Shown piece by piece: positions 46,101-62,300 of a stretch of DNA of 64,000 bases (position 1 is its first letter; each line of letters opens with the position of its first letter). A program made the translations under genes and the position numbers. Under the pieces are notes generated by a model. The model saw only the letters and a program-made list of their open reading frames with translations. It searched no databases and was not told the DNA's origin. The DNA is from Hybos culiciformis (lineage: Eukaryota; Arthropoda; Insecta; Diptera; Hybotidae): NCBI GenBank assembly GCA_964007475.1, contig OZ023273.1, positions 115,367,812 to 115,431,811 of the forward strand, given 5' to 3'.

Positions 46101-47900
46101 TAAAATTTACTTTTTTAAAATTCTTATAATGTAATAATATCTTGGTAGCGAGAGTAAATTAATAATAATAATATGTCATAGAATATATTTTAATCAACAT
46201 TATATTTTTTTTGCACAATACTTTTTTGAAGGTAATTCCCTTCAAATAAAATATTTTTTCGAGAAAATTTTCTACATTAATTGTTCTGATTGAATATACG
46301 TTGTTGTTTTACCCGGATAATTTACCAAGTGAAATATTGATTTTGATATTATATCAAAAAATAAAATTCATCAACATCGTTTTACAGAAATATAAAAAAA
46401 TCCCCAAATCATTTGAACCTATTGCCATTTATGTATAACTTTTTTGCGGAGTAATTTATTAATTTTTTAATTCCGTAAATAAGTGTTTGTTATAAAGTAG
46501 AAGCTTTTTTGTGCAATTTAATATAATATTTAATTGATAAATAGTTGAGTATATAAGATACAGCTTTCCTCGTTATATCGTTTCATTTAGGATAATTATA
46601 AAATCTCAATAAAACAACTACTTATATTATAAATAAGAAGAAGATCAACATGAATTAATTTTTTTCTTAGAAATTAAAGATTTTAATATCAGAATCTGCA
46701 CCAATTCCTCGACATTAATATTTGCCTTGGCACAAAATTTTTTCTAAGATAAATATTTTTTTTAATTAAATATTAAAAACGGACACTGTATATATTATTT
46801 TATAGATAGAGCATAGATTGTTATGTAAAATTTTTATTCAGATATCGTTAAATGAAATTCCAAATTAGATTTTGTTTTTTAAAACCGAATCGGAGTAATT
46901 TAACTCACCTTACAACTAAGACCATTAATAATCGGTACGATTCTTAAAGATACAAGAAGAAACCCAGTTTATTAAACTTTTATTAAACTTCATTGAACAA
47001 TGAAATTGGGACATTAATATAGATACATTATTAACTATTAGAATATTGAATGAAAACCAATAAAATTACCTGATAAAAAATGCTAAAATGTTTGTTCTAG
47101 GTATTTAATGTTGAAAAATAATATATATATATAATTATAAATTTAAAAATTATATTATTTTCTCGAGAAAGAACTAAAATAAATTTAATTTTAATTTTGT
47201 TCTCAATATGACTATACTACATATACATTGCCTACCTAATAACTTTTATGTTTTCAAAATTTATAAAACAAAAATTATTTTAATTTACTTCCGGCCGAAA
47301 TATCAAATAAAATTTTAAATGAATTCATTATTCATTAATGAATATTTACAGGAAAAATTGTAAAATCATTGCGTATATTATGAAAATATACCATCCCTTG
47401 GAATGATTCAGAATATGCATAATTGAATGTTTTTTTTTTTTTTTATTATTTACATTCAGGCGAATTTTTATGAACAAGGGTTGATTAAATAAAAAAAAAA
47501 AAAATTTTAAATTAAAATTTTGTACACAATCTATTTTTGATGATATTAAAATAATATACATTATTAATCTAAAATGAATTTTATTGAATAGCATATGTTA
47601 AATTTCAGTGTCTGTTTTAAAATATATATATATTTAATTCATGATTTTATTAATGTTTATTTAAATTAAATTTTAAACAAAATTATTTTTCAAAATTAAA
47701 GCCTTATTAAGGATTAATATGTATTAAAGTAGAATTTATGTATTTGTGATCGAATGAAATAATTACAGTTTTTTAGATCTTCAGCTTATTAAAATATCAT
47801 GCAGATATTCCTGAATGTTTTCATCAGGGTATATATTCTAAAAATGAAAATTATTTTATTAAATACTCTCAAATATGATGAAAAGATAATTTTAATATCT
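40186..47900. other. A+T-rich gene-poor stretch
   Basis: I find no gene, RNA gene or long repeat. A perfect 20-bp palindrome, TCATTTAAAATTTTAAATGA, lies at 45,008-45,027. Poly-A/T runs are frequent. The only listed-size frame, 47,594-47,346 on minus, is Phe/Lys-rich and unconvincing. Confidence 0.65.
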
Positions 47901-47943
47901 GAGAACTGTAGTGAAAAGATTCCATTTATTACTTGATTTCTAT

Positions 47944-48060
47944 TTAGCCTTCATAGTCGGCCGTCATGATGTTTTCGTGTTCGGTCACGGATTCAATTCC
48001 CACCTCCGGCTGGTATGCCAACTGTTCACTGGACATATATTTTTAAGTTATCCAACCGTG
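47944..48060 (+). mobile_element. Weak tRNA-like box-B relic
   Basis: A GC-richer island, TCGGCCGTCATGATG...TTCGGTCACGGATTCAATTC, is followed by CCACCTCCGGCTGG. GGATTCAATTCC resembles a pol III B box, and TAGCCTTCATAGTCGG just upstream is a poor A box. The style matches tRNA-derived SINE heads, but stems do not pair and no second copy is seen here. The open frame 47,911-48,108 over it is not a gene. Confidence 0.3.
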
Positions 48061-48109
48061 AGGGTTCTATTTTTGAAATATACATTCATATTAAGAACGA
48101 TTACATGAA

Positions 48110-51100
48110 GACTTAAAACAATGTTATGAATTGAAGGAAAATATATCAATAAATTATGTCTAAACTCATTGTAAACAATTTCAAAGTTAATTGAAATAAA
48201 AAAATAATACATATAATATTTATGTTTTTCACATAATTCATTGAATGACAATAAAACGAATGATCTTTTTTTTTCTATTTTTTTTTAAATCTAACACCAA
48301 AGTGTCCTTTTTTATTCTTAACTATTTTATTCTTTTATTTCTTGTAAATTCTAAGAACTTCATTTTTTCATTTTCCAAAACAAAATTGCAGGTACAAATC
48401 GTACAAATTTTAAATATTTCTGATAAAAATAAGTCGAAATAATTATTAGAGTTTATTAGAATTTTCGAATATTGTGTTGACTATAAAAATTAATATGAAA
48501 AAAAAAACAATTTGGTTGTGAATAAAGAAAACTTCAATTAATAGGTAGTAAATATTTAGCAATTTCTAACAATTCTCTCAGTAGCCAATGTTGAATAATG
48601 GAAAATATTTACCAATATATTGGACACTTGCATATAAGTATAGAATGATAAAAGTCTTTGATCAAAAGTTCATACTTCATTAAAGAACAATAAGCATTTG
48701 ATTATTTTCGAATAAACTACGAAATTTCTTACGTACGCCTCAAATTTTCAAGCATTCTATTAAAAATAAAAATTATTTCTGACAAAAAAAAAACACTTCA
48801 AGAAATTTCAAAAATCCTTAGGGAAAATGAAATCAGCAAATAAAAAATCAAAACAAGTGATGTTTGTTTTGAGTAAAATTAATCAGCACTTAATTATGTA
48901 TTACTTCAAAAATTGATTTGTGGGTGGTTTAATATCATCCCCTTTTATTTCCCAAAAAAAATTTAATAATTTTCATTTCATTTAGAAAATTTCTAACCCC
49001 CGTTTAACAATACAACTACAATTGCACAAACAAAAATAAAATTTTTATTAAAATTAAATTACTATTAATTTGTAGTTTTTGATTTGGCCACCAAAAATTA
49101 TGATGAGGGATTGATATAAAATAGAAAAAAAAATTGATACCATACAAAAATATCAACTATATAAAAAAGGGTCTTGATTAAAATTTCAAAACTCCATTTT
49201 ATTGAATTTTTTTCACACCAACTTACTTCTAGAACTTAAAAGAAGTAAATTTTGTTACTCTTGGGAACGTTACATAAAATTTCAATTGAGGAGAAAGTTA
49301 TCTAAACAGCGTTCCAAAATTAAATTAACTAAATAAATTTATTAAAATAAAATAAAAATGCTTATACAATATATTTTTTATTTCAATATTGTACTATGAA
49401 TAAGATTTTTAATAGTTTTACATCTAGTACAAATCAAACTGCACTATCATTAAAAAGTCTAACTCAGAGTCCAGTCAGACGGCTGTGTAATTACATTCGA
49501 GAGATTTATTTCTGTGAATTAAAATTGTATAATTTATAAGAAATATTCAAATTGTCAACGATAACGACGCGCAAATAGGATCTTTACTTTACCTCTTATA
49601 GAATTTTAAAATCATCTTACACTAACTTTTAATAATAATAAATTTCTTCTTTTTTTTTTTTTTTATTAATTTGATTGATGATTTTCGTAACACTTCTTCG
49701 TTTTTTAATATTTTGATTGATTTGTTTTTGACCTCTAATGACATTACACATTCATTAACTTTATTTCCATTAATTTCTTTTCAAAGAAAAAAAAAAGTAT
49801 ATTACTCAGCATGCATTCTAAAAATTGCCAGACTGCTTGGCGTTGTTATAAGAATTAATAAAAAAAATATATACATATTTACAAAATTATTAAATTAACA
49901 CTTTGAAAAGAATTAAAATCTACCTTGCATCCCTATCAATGACTTGTTTCCTTTAATTATATAATTACATACAATAGTTTTACTTGTAAAGAAAAACATT
50001 TGTCTTAAATCAGCTAAAGAGAAATAATAATAATTGTACCTACTATTATTATAGCAAATGTTCAGATTAATTATTATTAGTTTATAAAATTTCCAAAAAA
50101 AAAATTTTCAGCTTAGCACGAGGAGGAATTTCCATTAATAAAAACATATTGTCGAAATTTAGTTTCATAGGTTCCCTAATACATTTAATGATCAGAAACT
50201 TAAACACTCTAAAATAGCTAACTTCAATTTCTTATAAGAGTAAAAAACTCTTGATCTCAAATTTAATAGAAATCAATGTTAAGAACATATGGTAGATATA
50301 ACATAAAAAATAGACTGACAAACATTATTTTTGATCCATAATATCATAATAATTAGATACTGAGCTGTTGAAATTATGATCCACAAAGAAACATATACGA
50401 ATTTAAGTTATAACTTAACTGTGAGTAGTTTCGAACAATTTGTGAACATTTTTCATTACAAATTGTCAAATAGAAGTTTAAAATAAATATATTTATAACA
50501 TGTAAATATTTCTTCACCTTTTTAAAAATGATCTTCATATTATATTAGAATCAATTTAGAAAAATAAAAAATAATTTATTTTCCATTATGACATTGAATA
50601 TTATTTATAATTTTTTACAGAAGCAAAAAATTATTTTATTTCCCGCTTCATTTTTTTTAGCAGAGAATTTTTTTGTTTGCAGTTTTATGAACAACCACTG
50701 CACAGGTGGATAGCGAATAGTATTTTCAACGTATTCAAAAAAAAAAAGAAGAAATATTACTTCAAACAAAGAATTATCATCAATCAATAAACAGAAGAAA
50801 AGTTTTTTATTTTTATTTTTTTAATCCTTCAAAGTGATTGATTAAACTTCTTATTATTTGAAAGGATCAATACCAATGCCGATTTCTTAGAAAAAAAAAA
50901 TTTAATTTTAAATTGTAAAATTTTCATCGCTGATTATTTTGAAAATTGAAGCATAAGTTCAAGAAAGTACCTAATATCGTGTAATTGTTGAAAAAATAAT
51001 ATAATAGTACTTGTATTATAAATTCTTAACTATATATGTATACCTTAATATTAATTAGATGAATATAATTATATTAAAAAATTGTGTGTAATTATATACA

Positions 51101-54100
51101 ATGTGAACCTAAGTTGGCACATAAATTATTGAATCATTGTTTGGTAAAACATTCTTAAATTATTATACCCGCTTATGATAAGAAGTGGTATTACCCAATC
51201 CGCTCGTCTCTAAATTGGTGGCCTTAGTTTGAACGTATCCCGTGAATTTAGTACATATTATACGTATGTAACTTAATACTTAATTAATACGTTAAAAAAG
51301 TAAATATTCTAAACTAAGAATTGGAAATCGAAAAAAAAGGTTAATATAAACCGGGATTAATAAAATGCAAGTAGTTTTTATTTTATATCTTTAATTATGT
51401 TAGATGAAAGTTCTTTTATAGCCTGCCAACTTTCCTGTTTTCAGACTAGCTTTTTATGTATGCAAACTTTAAAGCAAAAGGTTAACTTTTGTTTGCATGA
51501 ATAAAGCAAGTTTAGAGGTTAGTCTCAAGTAAAAATTAATTTTAAGGTTCAAGTGCAGACACTGTATTGCAAACAATGTATAAAGAAATACCTACCTTCG
51601 AATAATTAGCATTGCAATGCACAACCATTTTTTTTATTTTAATATCATACGTTCGAGCTAATTTTCATCATATCGTATAATAATAACGATACAATGAATA
51701 CAAATACGATACACCAAAAGTTAATTAAAGTTTTTTGTTTAATTTAATTTACCAAAAATTTATTACATTTTTATTGGAATCACATAAATCAATTAAAAAT
51801 ATAGAGAAAAGAAAAACGTGTATGAACATAAAATAAGAACCATCATCTTCATCTTAATATTCCTAAATGTATATGTATATGCAACATTGATGATTATATA
51901 CATAAATTATTACAGTACCATAATACTTTCATATATGTATACATTTAACCGCCCTAAAGGTATTTTCTGATAGAATAAATTAAATACTAATCAGGATTAT
52001 AAAAATGAAAAAAAAATTTTTTTTTTCTTTTTTATTTCAATAAATATTTTCAAAATTTCAATCACGTATATTTCCTGAAATTTTATAGCACATACATAAT
52101 ACGTCCATGTATAGATCTCAACTCACTCTCCTGTATATTTTAGAAGATAGTTTCGCATGATTTTTATTATTATTATTCCAAGTGATAAAAATCGAACAGA
52201 CGTTTTGAATTTACAAAATTTATTCTTAGATAGAATGAAATATCTCTAAAGGGAGAGAATATATACTCTTATTTTAGTAATTTTTATTTTTATTAAAAAT
52301 ATAGAAAAAAAAAAAAACAAGATGCCTCGAGGTCAATCACAGCACGTAATAAAATTGTAACTCTTCGTTATTAGAGTAGGAAAAACAAAAAAAATATAAT
52401 ATGTGTATAATTTTATCTAGAAGTTGATTTTAAAAAAATAAATATTCAGAAAATTCAATTACTGGGTGAAGAGAAATCGTGGAAAACTCACTTGAATAAT
52501 ATTAATTCAAAAAAAAAAAAAATTAGAATAGTAATAGAAAACTTTTGTTTAAGTTGAAGGCAAATTTGTAATGAAAATATTCAAATAATCTTTTTTCTTT
52601 TGACTTTTGATTAACGTTTGCTATATTAAAAACAAAAATTCAATAGAAAACTAATCTCTTGACAATTGAAATACCTATCTAAAAACAATTGACAGCACTT
52701 CAATTAAATCAAAATTATATCAATTAATTTTCACTTTATATTAATCAAAAATTTAGAAATTTAGAATTATTGGATGATTATGTCGAAATATAATGTTCAC
52801 TTCATCTTAGCGAATAGATAAGATTCTACGATTCTAGGAAATCAGATGTTTAAAGCAGAAAAGGCAAGGATTCAAAAGGTTGAAAAGGGAAATTAGTATA
52901 AGGACTCTTGGGACTAACAAAAATAAATCCGACGATTCGGCCTAGAATTCGCTTTTAGGATATTAGTTTTCGGCCCACTGGAACAGTTATACTCTCGTTA
53001 TACTCAGTTTAGGTTATTATTATTTTAATTCATTTTTCAATTTGAAAAGAAACTATGTAATATTGTCGTAAAAAAATTTAATTTAAATTACGAGGGAGGA
53101 TTTCACGTGTAAAGTGACTTATTTTGGTGATAATTTGATTTCAAATTAAACATATTGACTCAATCATTTCTACTAATCTAATGTGCATCACGCAAAATCG
53201 CAGACTTTTTTATAGGCTTTACGTATTACAACCAAAAAAAAAAAAAGGGATGATATCTCTCTTTAAAAAAAAAAAATTATATAGGATTTAAAAATATGTA
53301 GAAAAAAAGGACGAATATGCGGGAATTTACTGACATCATCATAGATAAAATATTATATATACTTTAAACGAGAATCTTGCAGTCAGCAATGTTTTAAATT
53401 AAATTTGATATTGAATTAACTTTATAGTAAATGAAAATGTAAAAAAAAGGGGACTAAATTTCTCTGGATGAAAATGATGAAAATTACTGATTTCATTTTA
53501 ATAAGAAGGCATGACGATGACAGTGGAAGATATGATAAGTTTTGCATAAGTTCAAGAATTATAATGTTTATGCAAAGAAACCTTGAAATATAAAAAAAAA
53601 ATCAATAAGAATGAAACAAATTTATCACAAAATATAATATTCACGATATTTGAGAAAATTCACATTTCCAACTAATTGTCATTCAAATTATTTTTATGCA
53701 TGGACTTAATGGAAGTCTCGTAATAATTATTATATTAATTTCTTTCCAAAAATTATGACCTAGTTAAATTATAAAAAAATAAAAGTTATATTCCACTTAC
53801 TTATACATATGTTTTATGTCGGATAAGATATCAAAACCTAATTCTAATATTAAAAACAAAAAAAAAAAAAACAAGGCCTCTAGAACAATTTCCTTGAACT
53901 ATCGTTTTTATAATAATTTTCAAATGTTTTTTAATAAAAAAAAAATATTGTTCAAAATTTTAGAACTTGTTAAAACAAACAGGAAAATTTTGACCATAAA
54001 TCATTAAAAGTATAAAAGAAAATCTTATAAACTTCTTTTCATAGTTTTTTTTTTTTGCCTAATTACTTAATTCTTGGGTAAGATGCTAAATTAAAAATTT

Positions 54101-56300
54101 ATTACTTATTATGTTTAGATAAAATATTGTGTATGTAATAATATTTATGTTTATATATATATATATAAAGCTAAAAAAAGAATATATTTATATGTATATA
54201 TGTACCTATTTCATTTGGATATATCCGGCAAAATTAGATTTTTTAATGTGCAGAGTATAAAAAAGAAGTATAGCTTGAGTTGGTATAAAAAAAATTTATT
54301 TATCATGAAGGGAACATATAAAATCCCCATTCGATAACCAATCTTCTTTAACACAGTATATATTCTTTATCGAAAAAAGAAATTATGTACTATAAAATCA
54401 TAGAAAACAACATAGAAACATAGAAAACATACAAACATAGAAAATAAAATTTTAAAGAACTGGGAAATTGACTAAAAGTATATGGTTGCAGCAATGAAAT
54501 ATAATTTTTTTGAACTAAACGATTATACCCGTATTCATGATTTTATAGAAAAAATCCGAATTTTGGAGCTCCACATACTGTTTGGTCTTAATGCAATTCT
54601 AAGTTCATAAAATTTTCACGGAATTTTAAAGATTACCTATACAGAAAACTCAACACCAGAGAAATTTCTAAGACAATTATTTCTAACATAAATAATTTTT
54701 CACCATTTCTTTTGTTATAATAAAAGTGCAGGAAAAATTTGTCCTTTCTTGGAAGTAATTTTTTTATTTATTTTATTTTTATTTTTTTTTAATTTTTTGG
54801 TGAAGAAAATCTACCCATAGAATAAGTCTTAGAACAATATAAAACTTTTAACTTATTTATATACTTCGGAAAATTCTGTTATTCTTGTAAGAATATACTT
54901 TTTACAGACCGGAAGACATTTGTAAATTTGCACCCTTGAATATATATTTTGTTCATATACAGACATTTATATATATATATTTATGAACCTATGTATTAAT
55001 ATATTATGAACTTTTTGCCTTATATTTACACATAATTGTATTTTTTTGTACATACATATATTATGTTTATGTATATGAAAAATATTATGGCGGAAATTTG
55101 GTGGTAAAATATTAAAAAAGTCCGGATAAATTAAATATAAAATTTAATTAATAAAATACGTGTAAGAATAATTGATTCTGAAATTTTTTAGCATTACCAA
55201 GCAATTCAATTTTAGAAACATATTTTAAATAACAAGGTTGTTTAGAATTTAAGTTAGCTAGCTCAAGAAAAACTATACCTACGATTTTAAATATATTCTG
55301 TCTGATTATTGTTTCATTAAAAAGTTAAACCTTTAAGTCAGACTATGTTTTTGAAATTGTTTCGTATTACTGCAGTGGGTATATATTACTCTGGTAGCCC
55401 AAGAATATATTTTAAAATAAACTGAATCAAATTCTACATATAACTCCATGTAACAAAAAATAATATTATATAACTCCATGTAACAAAAAATAATATTCTT
55501 TGATTTTTACAAAGCATCACCAATTTTGATTCCACCTCTCAATGGTAAAAAAAAAACATTAATATCGACCAATGGGAGATAAGAGAAACCAAAATATAAC
55601 CGCATTATAGACCTTCAGTTTGATTTCGAAAAAGAGTATAATATTCACTAACGAAATAAAGTTAACATCATCATCCACATCCACACATAATACTTTTTTA
55701 TTTAATGCCCAAGAAATTATATATTTAAGCTTAACATATAGAAATTATGGCAAAGAATATTCAATGAAAATAATTAGGAAGAAATTATGTCGTTATGGAT
55801 TCATTATTATGTACATATAGCTTCGCAAAAATAAAATAATAATCCGTTATACAACACAAAAATTAAGTAACTAAATCATAAAAATTTATGTATAAATTAT
55901 TTTCTACAAATCTTATGTTTTTCTTAAAATTATGCTTTTTTCCCTTTTTGAATAATAAAATCTTAAAACCATATTAGTTTCTTCGTTACAGTCATAAGCT
56001 GCAGGTGGTCCTCCCCAAACAATCTCAAGAAAAACACCTCTTTTTTTCATTGGAATTAAACCTTAAAAATGGAGGCAATATTTCTAGTACAAATTTGTTA
56101 TTTAATATTTATTCGAAACAACTCCAAATTTCGAAATTATAAAAAATAGTGATATTCGTAGAATAACAAAAATTATTGAAACCATAATCGACGATTTCTA
56201 AAAACTAGAAAATTTTTTTATACATCGATCAAACTGAAAATTTAAAGAAGGTTTTAATGTGTCAAATATTCCCCTTGGGTCGATGACATTTGTACTCTAT
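48110..56300. other. A+T-rich gene-poor stretch
   Basis: No gene is supported. GC-richer patches without recognisable content lie at 51,175-51,250 (CCCAATCCGCTCGTCTC) and 52,800-53,020. A (TA)n run lies near 54,155-54,168. Frames at 48,245-48,442, 49,671-49,898, 53,816-54,007 and 55,620-55,820 look like chance frames. Confidence 0.6.
55438..55497 (+). repeat. 30-bp tandem duplication
   Basis: The unit ATATAACTCCATGTAACAAA plus AAATAATATT is present twice at exact 30-bp spacing with no mismatch visible. It is a simple recent slippage duplication. Confidence 0.9.
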
Positions 56301-56305
56301 ACATA

Positions 56306-56351
56306 ACACTTGTGAAAATATCTATTAGACACTTGTGAAAATATCTATTAG
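56306..56351 (+). repeat. 23-bp tandem duplication
   Basis: ACACTTGTGAAAATATCTAT plus TAG occurs twice head to tail. The overlapping minus-strand open frame (56,496-56,254) is extended by it and is not taken as a gene. Confidence 0.9.
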
Positions 56352-59300
56352 TAAATAGTAACATCATTAGCTGACTAAACTTAAAGTGTATTAATTTATT
56401 ATATCTAAAAATAACCTCAACGCACAGTAGATTAAAAACTCTAAACAATAGCTTACGCAATATATTTATACCAATATTCATATCGAAACTATTCATCTCG
56501 AAACTTTACTGTATTTAAAATATTTTAAATAAAAATTAAAATCGCAAAAAAAAGTACAAGTGCCAAAACAATACTATTATATTCATTTTACAGACGGTTT
56601 GAGAAAATTTTATCAGGGAAAGTAATAAAAATTATATTAATAAATTTCCCGCATTAAAATTGTTTTTGTCGTTGGCAAAAAATCTTAAAAAGAATAAAAG
56701 AAATAACAGTAAATCTTATTAATTTTCGGCATAAAAAGTTTAAAAAGTCGCGAAATATAATAACAACAAAAAATAAATTTTTCTTCTTTATAATGAATCA
56801 AAATTTTCTCATGTTGGAAATTTTCCCTATTTTTTTAACGAGGGTGACAATGAACACAAAAAAAAAAAAAAATTAAAGGTATGATTATTTAACGTTTTTT
56901 TATATTATGAATTTTATAAAATAAGATATTCCAAATTAATAAAAAATAAATTTTCAAATTACATATCTATATACATAATGTGCTACGTATATAATTACAT
57001 AAATACCGTCAGAAAACTTTTCAATATCTGTAACTTTTTATTACCCAAGAATATGGAAAAATAAAAATATTCAAAGCAAAATTTGAAAGGAGGAGAGTCT
57101 TTCACATTTTTATCGCAGCAATAATCTTTGTGATATAAATTGCCCGGTAAATCATCGGCTCGGCTCATTGACAGTTTTCAACTTTTTGATGTATAATACT
57201 TAAATTAAGTGACTGATTTATAAGTTGTGTACAAATTATAAGGGACTCAACAAAATCTTGATGGATTCTACGCCAAAAATTAAATTTTGTATTAAAATAA
57301 AATCTTTTTATTTTGTACTATTTCTCAAAATAAAACTGAAAGTCCACAATAAAATTTCATCTTTCATCGTACAACGAAATCTATATCTATCTATATAATT
57401 AGCATTGTTAGCACAATGTTCATGTGTAACAATTTCTCTTCGATCCACGCTTCGATCTGGAATTTATCAATTTTTTTTTTCAAATATCCACTTGGTATGT
57501 AAAAGTAGGAAACTGTTGTTTAAAAAAAAAAGAAATATTTCAAAATATTAAAGAATAAAAAGTGAATAATTTAAATCGCAATCCAATTATGAATCATTAA
57601 TTCTAACCAAAAAGACGAATATAGCATGGTTTTCGAATTCCAGAAATTTTGAACACAATATTAATTTTTTTTCTATTCTTCCGTGTTGTGTTAGAGATAT
57701 ATGTATTTTTTTTTTTAATTCTTCTACATATTATGAGTTCAATAAATTAAAAAAAAAAAATACTGAATTTTGGACGAAATAAACATTTTTCCACAAAAAA
57801 TAAAAAATAACAAAAAGGACAGTAAAATGCGGGCACATTCTGAAATCACTTCTATTTGCCGACAATAAAATCAAAATCAATTGCAAACAATTTAACTTCT
57901 CACACAGCTTGAGAAGGTTTCAATTTCTACAATTAGGTTCAATTTATTAATTTAGGATTTGATTATTATCATTGGTCCACTATAAAAATCTCTAAATAAA
58001 TTGTAATTTAATTTTATGATTATTTTATATTTTACTAATATTGCTGCCATCAAGGGGAAATTACATAATTAATGACAATTAATCAAAATATTCTGGTTTT
58101 ATATAATTATATTTCAAAGTTGGACAATACATATAATCTAATTTATATAGTGTAATTTTATTCCAAATGCCAAACTAAATTTTCATTTAAAGTTGATATC
58201 GCTAAATTGTATTGCGAGTTATATTCAAAATTTCTTTCAAAAAAACTTTTTTTTTAAATGTATGGTAGTTATTGGATAAACCTTTAAGCCCACCATAAGT
58301 TTTATTGATACCTTTTGTGTAATGATGAAGAATTTAATAAATGACTTTCTGGATCTAAGTGATACTTTTATCAAAGAAAAATCAAAAAAATAATATTTAT
58401 TTAACATTTAAGAAAATATCTACAAATATAATTTTCTGTACTTTTTTCTCAGATAAAATAATACTACTATGTACTTTCACTTAAGTCTTTGTATATATGA
58501 TTCCGGTTAATGTTTCATAAATTTAAAGCCTTATATAAAGATTAATTAACTAAACTTTCAAACTGAATTATCTTATCATTTTTAACATTTTGTTCAATTT
58601 TGATTTTTCTTGATTATCGTATATTTTCCGGATGTAATATAGTCAATATAGATTCTTACGAAAAAAAAACCTAGATTTCAAAACACATGCGGGGGAATTC
58701 TGTTAATGTGACCAAAATATAAGAAAAAATATAAGTACATATAAACTCTGAATCATAATCGTGTAAATATAAATAATAAAAACTGATTTACAAAATTTGC
58801 TCATTTAAATAAAACTCTATATTCGAATAATTAAAAAATACTACCAGAATAACAATATTCCCTGATTTATTCAAAATCAATTTAAAGCAATTTTTATAAA
58901 ATATTATGACAGTTTTTTATAACGGCTTCCCGAATCTACAAGATACTTTATTGGAACATATACTTACCCAAAAGAAACTGTAGAATTTAAAAAAGATAAA
59001 TAAAAAAAAGAATACACCTCCTTATCCTGTGAAATTTTTCATAAAACGACACAAAGCATAACCGATTAATATGAATTAACAAATTTAAATAATTCCGATA
59101 ATTTAATTAAAATAATTATGTGCCAAACTTTGAAGGAAACAGGGCTAAATACAGCCAATTAAAAAAAATATATATATATATATTAAATTATTATTTCAGA
59201 AGAAAATATGTTCATTTCCTTTCAAGTTTAAATATTCACATATATTTATAAAATTTAATTTCGCATCCTATACAAAGTTGACAAAAAAAAAAAGTTTTTT

Positions 59301-62300
59301 AATTATAAACTTTTATTACATGATTATAACGTAATAATTTATTATTGTGTACATACATATGTGTATTATTATGTTTTTTTTTTTTTTTTGAAAAAGGAAA
59401 CAAAATTCCTATAAATTATCATGATAAGGATCAAGCAAACAAATTATTTTAAAACAAAAACAATATGATTTACTTTAATTTAAGCATAAATATAAATATG
59501 TATTTTGTTGTTTATTATGTTGTAATTTCCTATTAATATAGCAATTTTAATTAATAGCTCCCTATCTGCATTTTGTCGGCATTCTATATTTAAATAAAAA
59601 AAAAAATAATAATAATAATAAGTTAAAACACATCTAATTATACTGCGCTGTAATAGCTTTCAGTAATCATAAAACTTATATGTCTGAGACAGATTACATA
59701 ATAAAACATGAATTATGTTAAGTCTTGGTGGGGGAATAAAATGTTGTAACTAAACTAAATTTACTTAGAAAATACTGTCGAAATAAATAATAGTATCTTC
59801 TATCTTGGCTGAAACGGTTCGCAACAATTACACAATTATAGGAGATTGGTAGATATTTATTTAACTTATTTAAAATTGAAATAAACCTGGGTCATTTACC
59901 ATCAAATAATAAGGATTTGATTTAAATTAAGTAGTTATGCTTTCACCAAGATTCCTGTAGGCCTAAAAAGTAAAGAAAAAATTCAATACAATTGGAAAGG
60001 TTGATTAAGAAATTAATATAAATATCAGTTTCCGTTGAACCTTTTGTACCCATTTATCAGCCATTTTATTGAAGCCAACTACAATTTATAAATTATGACA
60101 ACAAGCTGTCAATATACGGAAAATGAATTACATTTTATTTTATATAATGGTCAATATGTTTTACTTTCAACATAAATTACATAGGTATTAATATTAAATT
60201 AAAGCAAATTTTAATGAGGAAATTAAATACATGTTCGGAAACTCAGAAAAAAAAAATTATACTTTAGGCGTATTTTATGTAAATTTATAATGAAAATTTC
60301 CACAGGATACGGACATACCACGAATTATGTTAATTTACATACACATAGTTTGCTAATATTATAATAAAATATATTATAAATTTATATAAATGTAGGTATT
60401 AATGTACATAGGTACACATTAAAATTTATTACACATAAAATATCGATAATTACATAATCAATAGAGTTCTAATAAAAATATTTAGCAAATTTTATTCCCG
60501 ACGAAAACTTTATTTCAAAGCAAGAACGAAAAAATAATTAGTTAAGCATATATGGGTTACTTCAATTTTCAAACCATAAGTATAGTTCAACTGACTTCTT
60601 GTTCAGTCAAATTTATTTTGTAGGAATAATAATAAAAAAAATATTCAATCTAAAAAAAAATAAAGATACAGTATTAAGACTAATCAATCCAAGATACGTA
60701 AAATAATAGTTCATAAAATGAAAAACTAATATAAATACTAATAAAAATAGAAGGCAAGTAATATTGATAACTGATGACATTAATAACCCACTTTTGCCAG
60801 CGCATGTTTATATATTTGTCTTTCAGCTACAAGTTACATTTTTTTATTCCTATCAATATTAAACAATATAATATAACCATGGCATCAAGAATAAAAATCA
60901 ATTTCACTGATTTCTTCATAAAATTTTCCAAGTTTATATTGAAATCTGTATACATTATTTAAACTTTTATTCATGGAAATGGCACATATGATAATTTGCC
61001 GATTAATTATAATGCCGCAAATATATATGTATACATAAATTTATATAAATATATACATTATAAAGTTTTAATAAATTGCTTTTTACAAATATGGAGAAGA
61101 AAACTATCAAATTTTGTACACAAAAGCTTTAACTCATTAAAGTTTATAATATTTAGCTTTAATATTTAATAATTTTGATATAAGAATTTATTCCTTTTTA
61201 AGGATAAAAATAATATATTTTAGTATTAATATTATTTAAAAAAAATCTTATTTCAATGCACTTACTTAAATTATGAACTCAGCAAGTATATGCCTGAAAG
61301 AAAATTAAAATTAGATTAAATTTCAGAAATATAATACAGAATTTTAACATAAAGATATTCTACTAAAATTTTTTGTAATAATATTATTCTTAGAATTTTA
61401 TTTCAAACCCTAAAACTGTGTAGTAATCTATAAGGAACATTGAGTTTTAATTCTTGAGAATATGGAGGGTATTTAAGGGTTTACTTGTTTCTCAATTAAA
61501 TCTCACATAATATGTATTCAATTTATCTTACTCTATTCATTTATTAATTACAGAACCTAAATCAATATTTGGAAATAGGTATTAAAAAATTTACTTAATA
61601 TTTAGTTAATTTAAATTATATTGCTAAGGCTTTTCAAGATATCATATTTTAGTAATTTCAGGATCAGTAAAGAACAAATTCTCTATTTTTGAAATGTTAA
61701 AAATTCATGCCATTACTTGACTCAATTCAAAAAAAATTACCAAGAAAATCTGGAGATTATTTGAACTTAATATGGTATAAATATATATTTTTTAAAATTA
61801 ATTATAAAGAAGAAAAAGTATCTGTCACAACCAAAAAAATAAAAAATAATTTTATAGCTATATATTCCAACTACCGCTGAGCTTCTCGAAGACAAAAAAA
61901 ATATATATTCCTCCTCTACAATCAAAATCACCCAAGGGACAATTTATAATATTAAAACCACATAAATTAAAAAAAAATAAATAAAAATTATGCAGAATGA
62001 AAAATTCTAAATTATTCACATTGCATCCCTTTCCAGGATTTTTCCATTTTAAACAAGGATAAATTTTCATATCCTGTGTATAAATTTTTAAGACTATATC
62101 AATCCACCCTCATTTTCATGCAAAAAAAAAAAGGGTACTAAGTTCGAAATACTAAATTTCCAACTTATTTTTTTGTTATCATCATCCACTGTGATGGATG
62201 GATGATGATTTTGTAAAAAAGGCGGACTTTAAAGTGATTATGATGAAATTTTAAATATATAACCACAAAAATGAAATTAAAATGATTGATAGTTTTAGTT

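Noticed and set aside
49220..49340. Plus-strand run reading KFCYSWERYIKFQLRRKLSK
   Set aside because: About 40 codons without start, splice context or motif, within chance expectation.
59155..59625. Possible CRISPR-like or regulatory repeats among TA and AAT runs
   Set aside because: They are simple microsatellites without unique spacers, and the window is eukaryotic.
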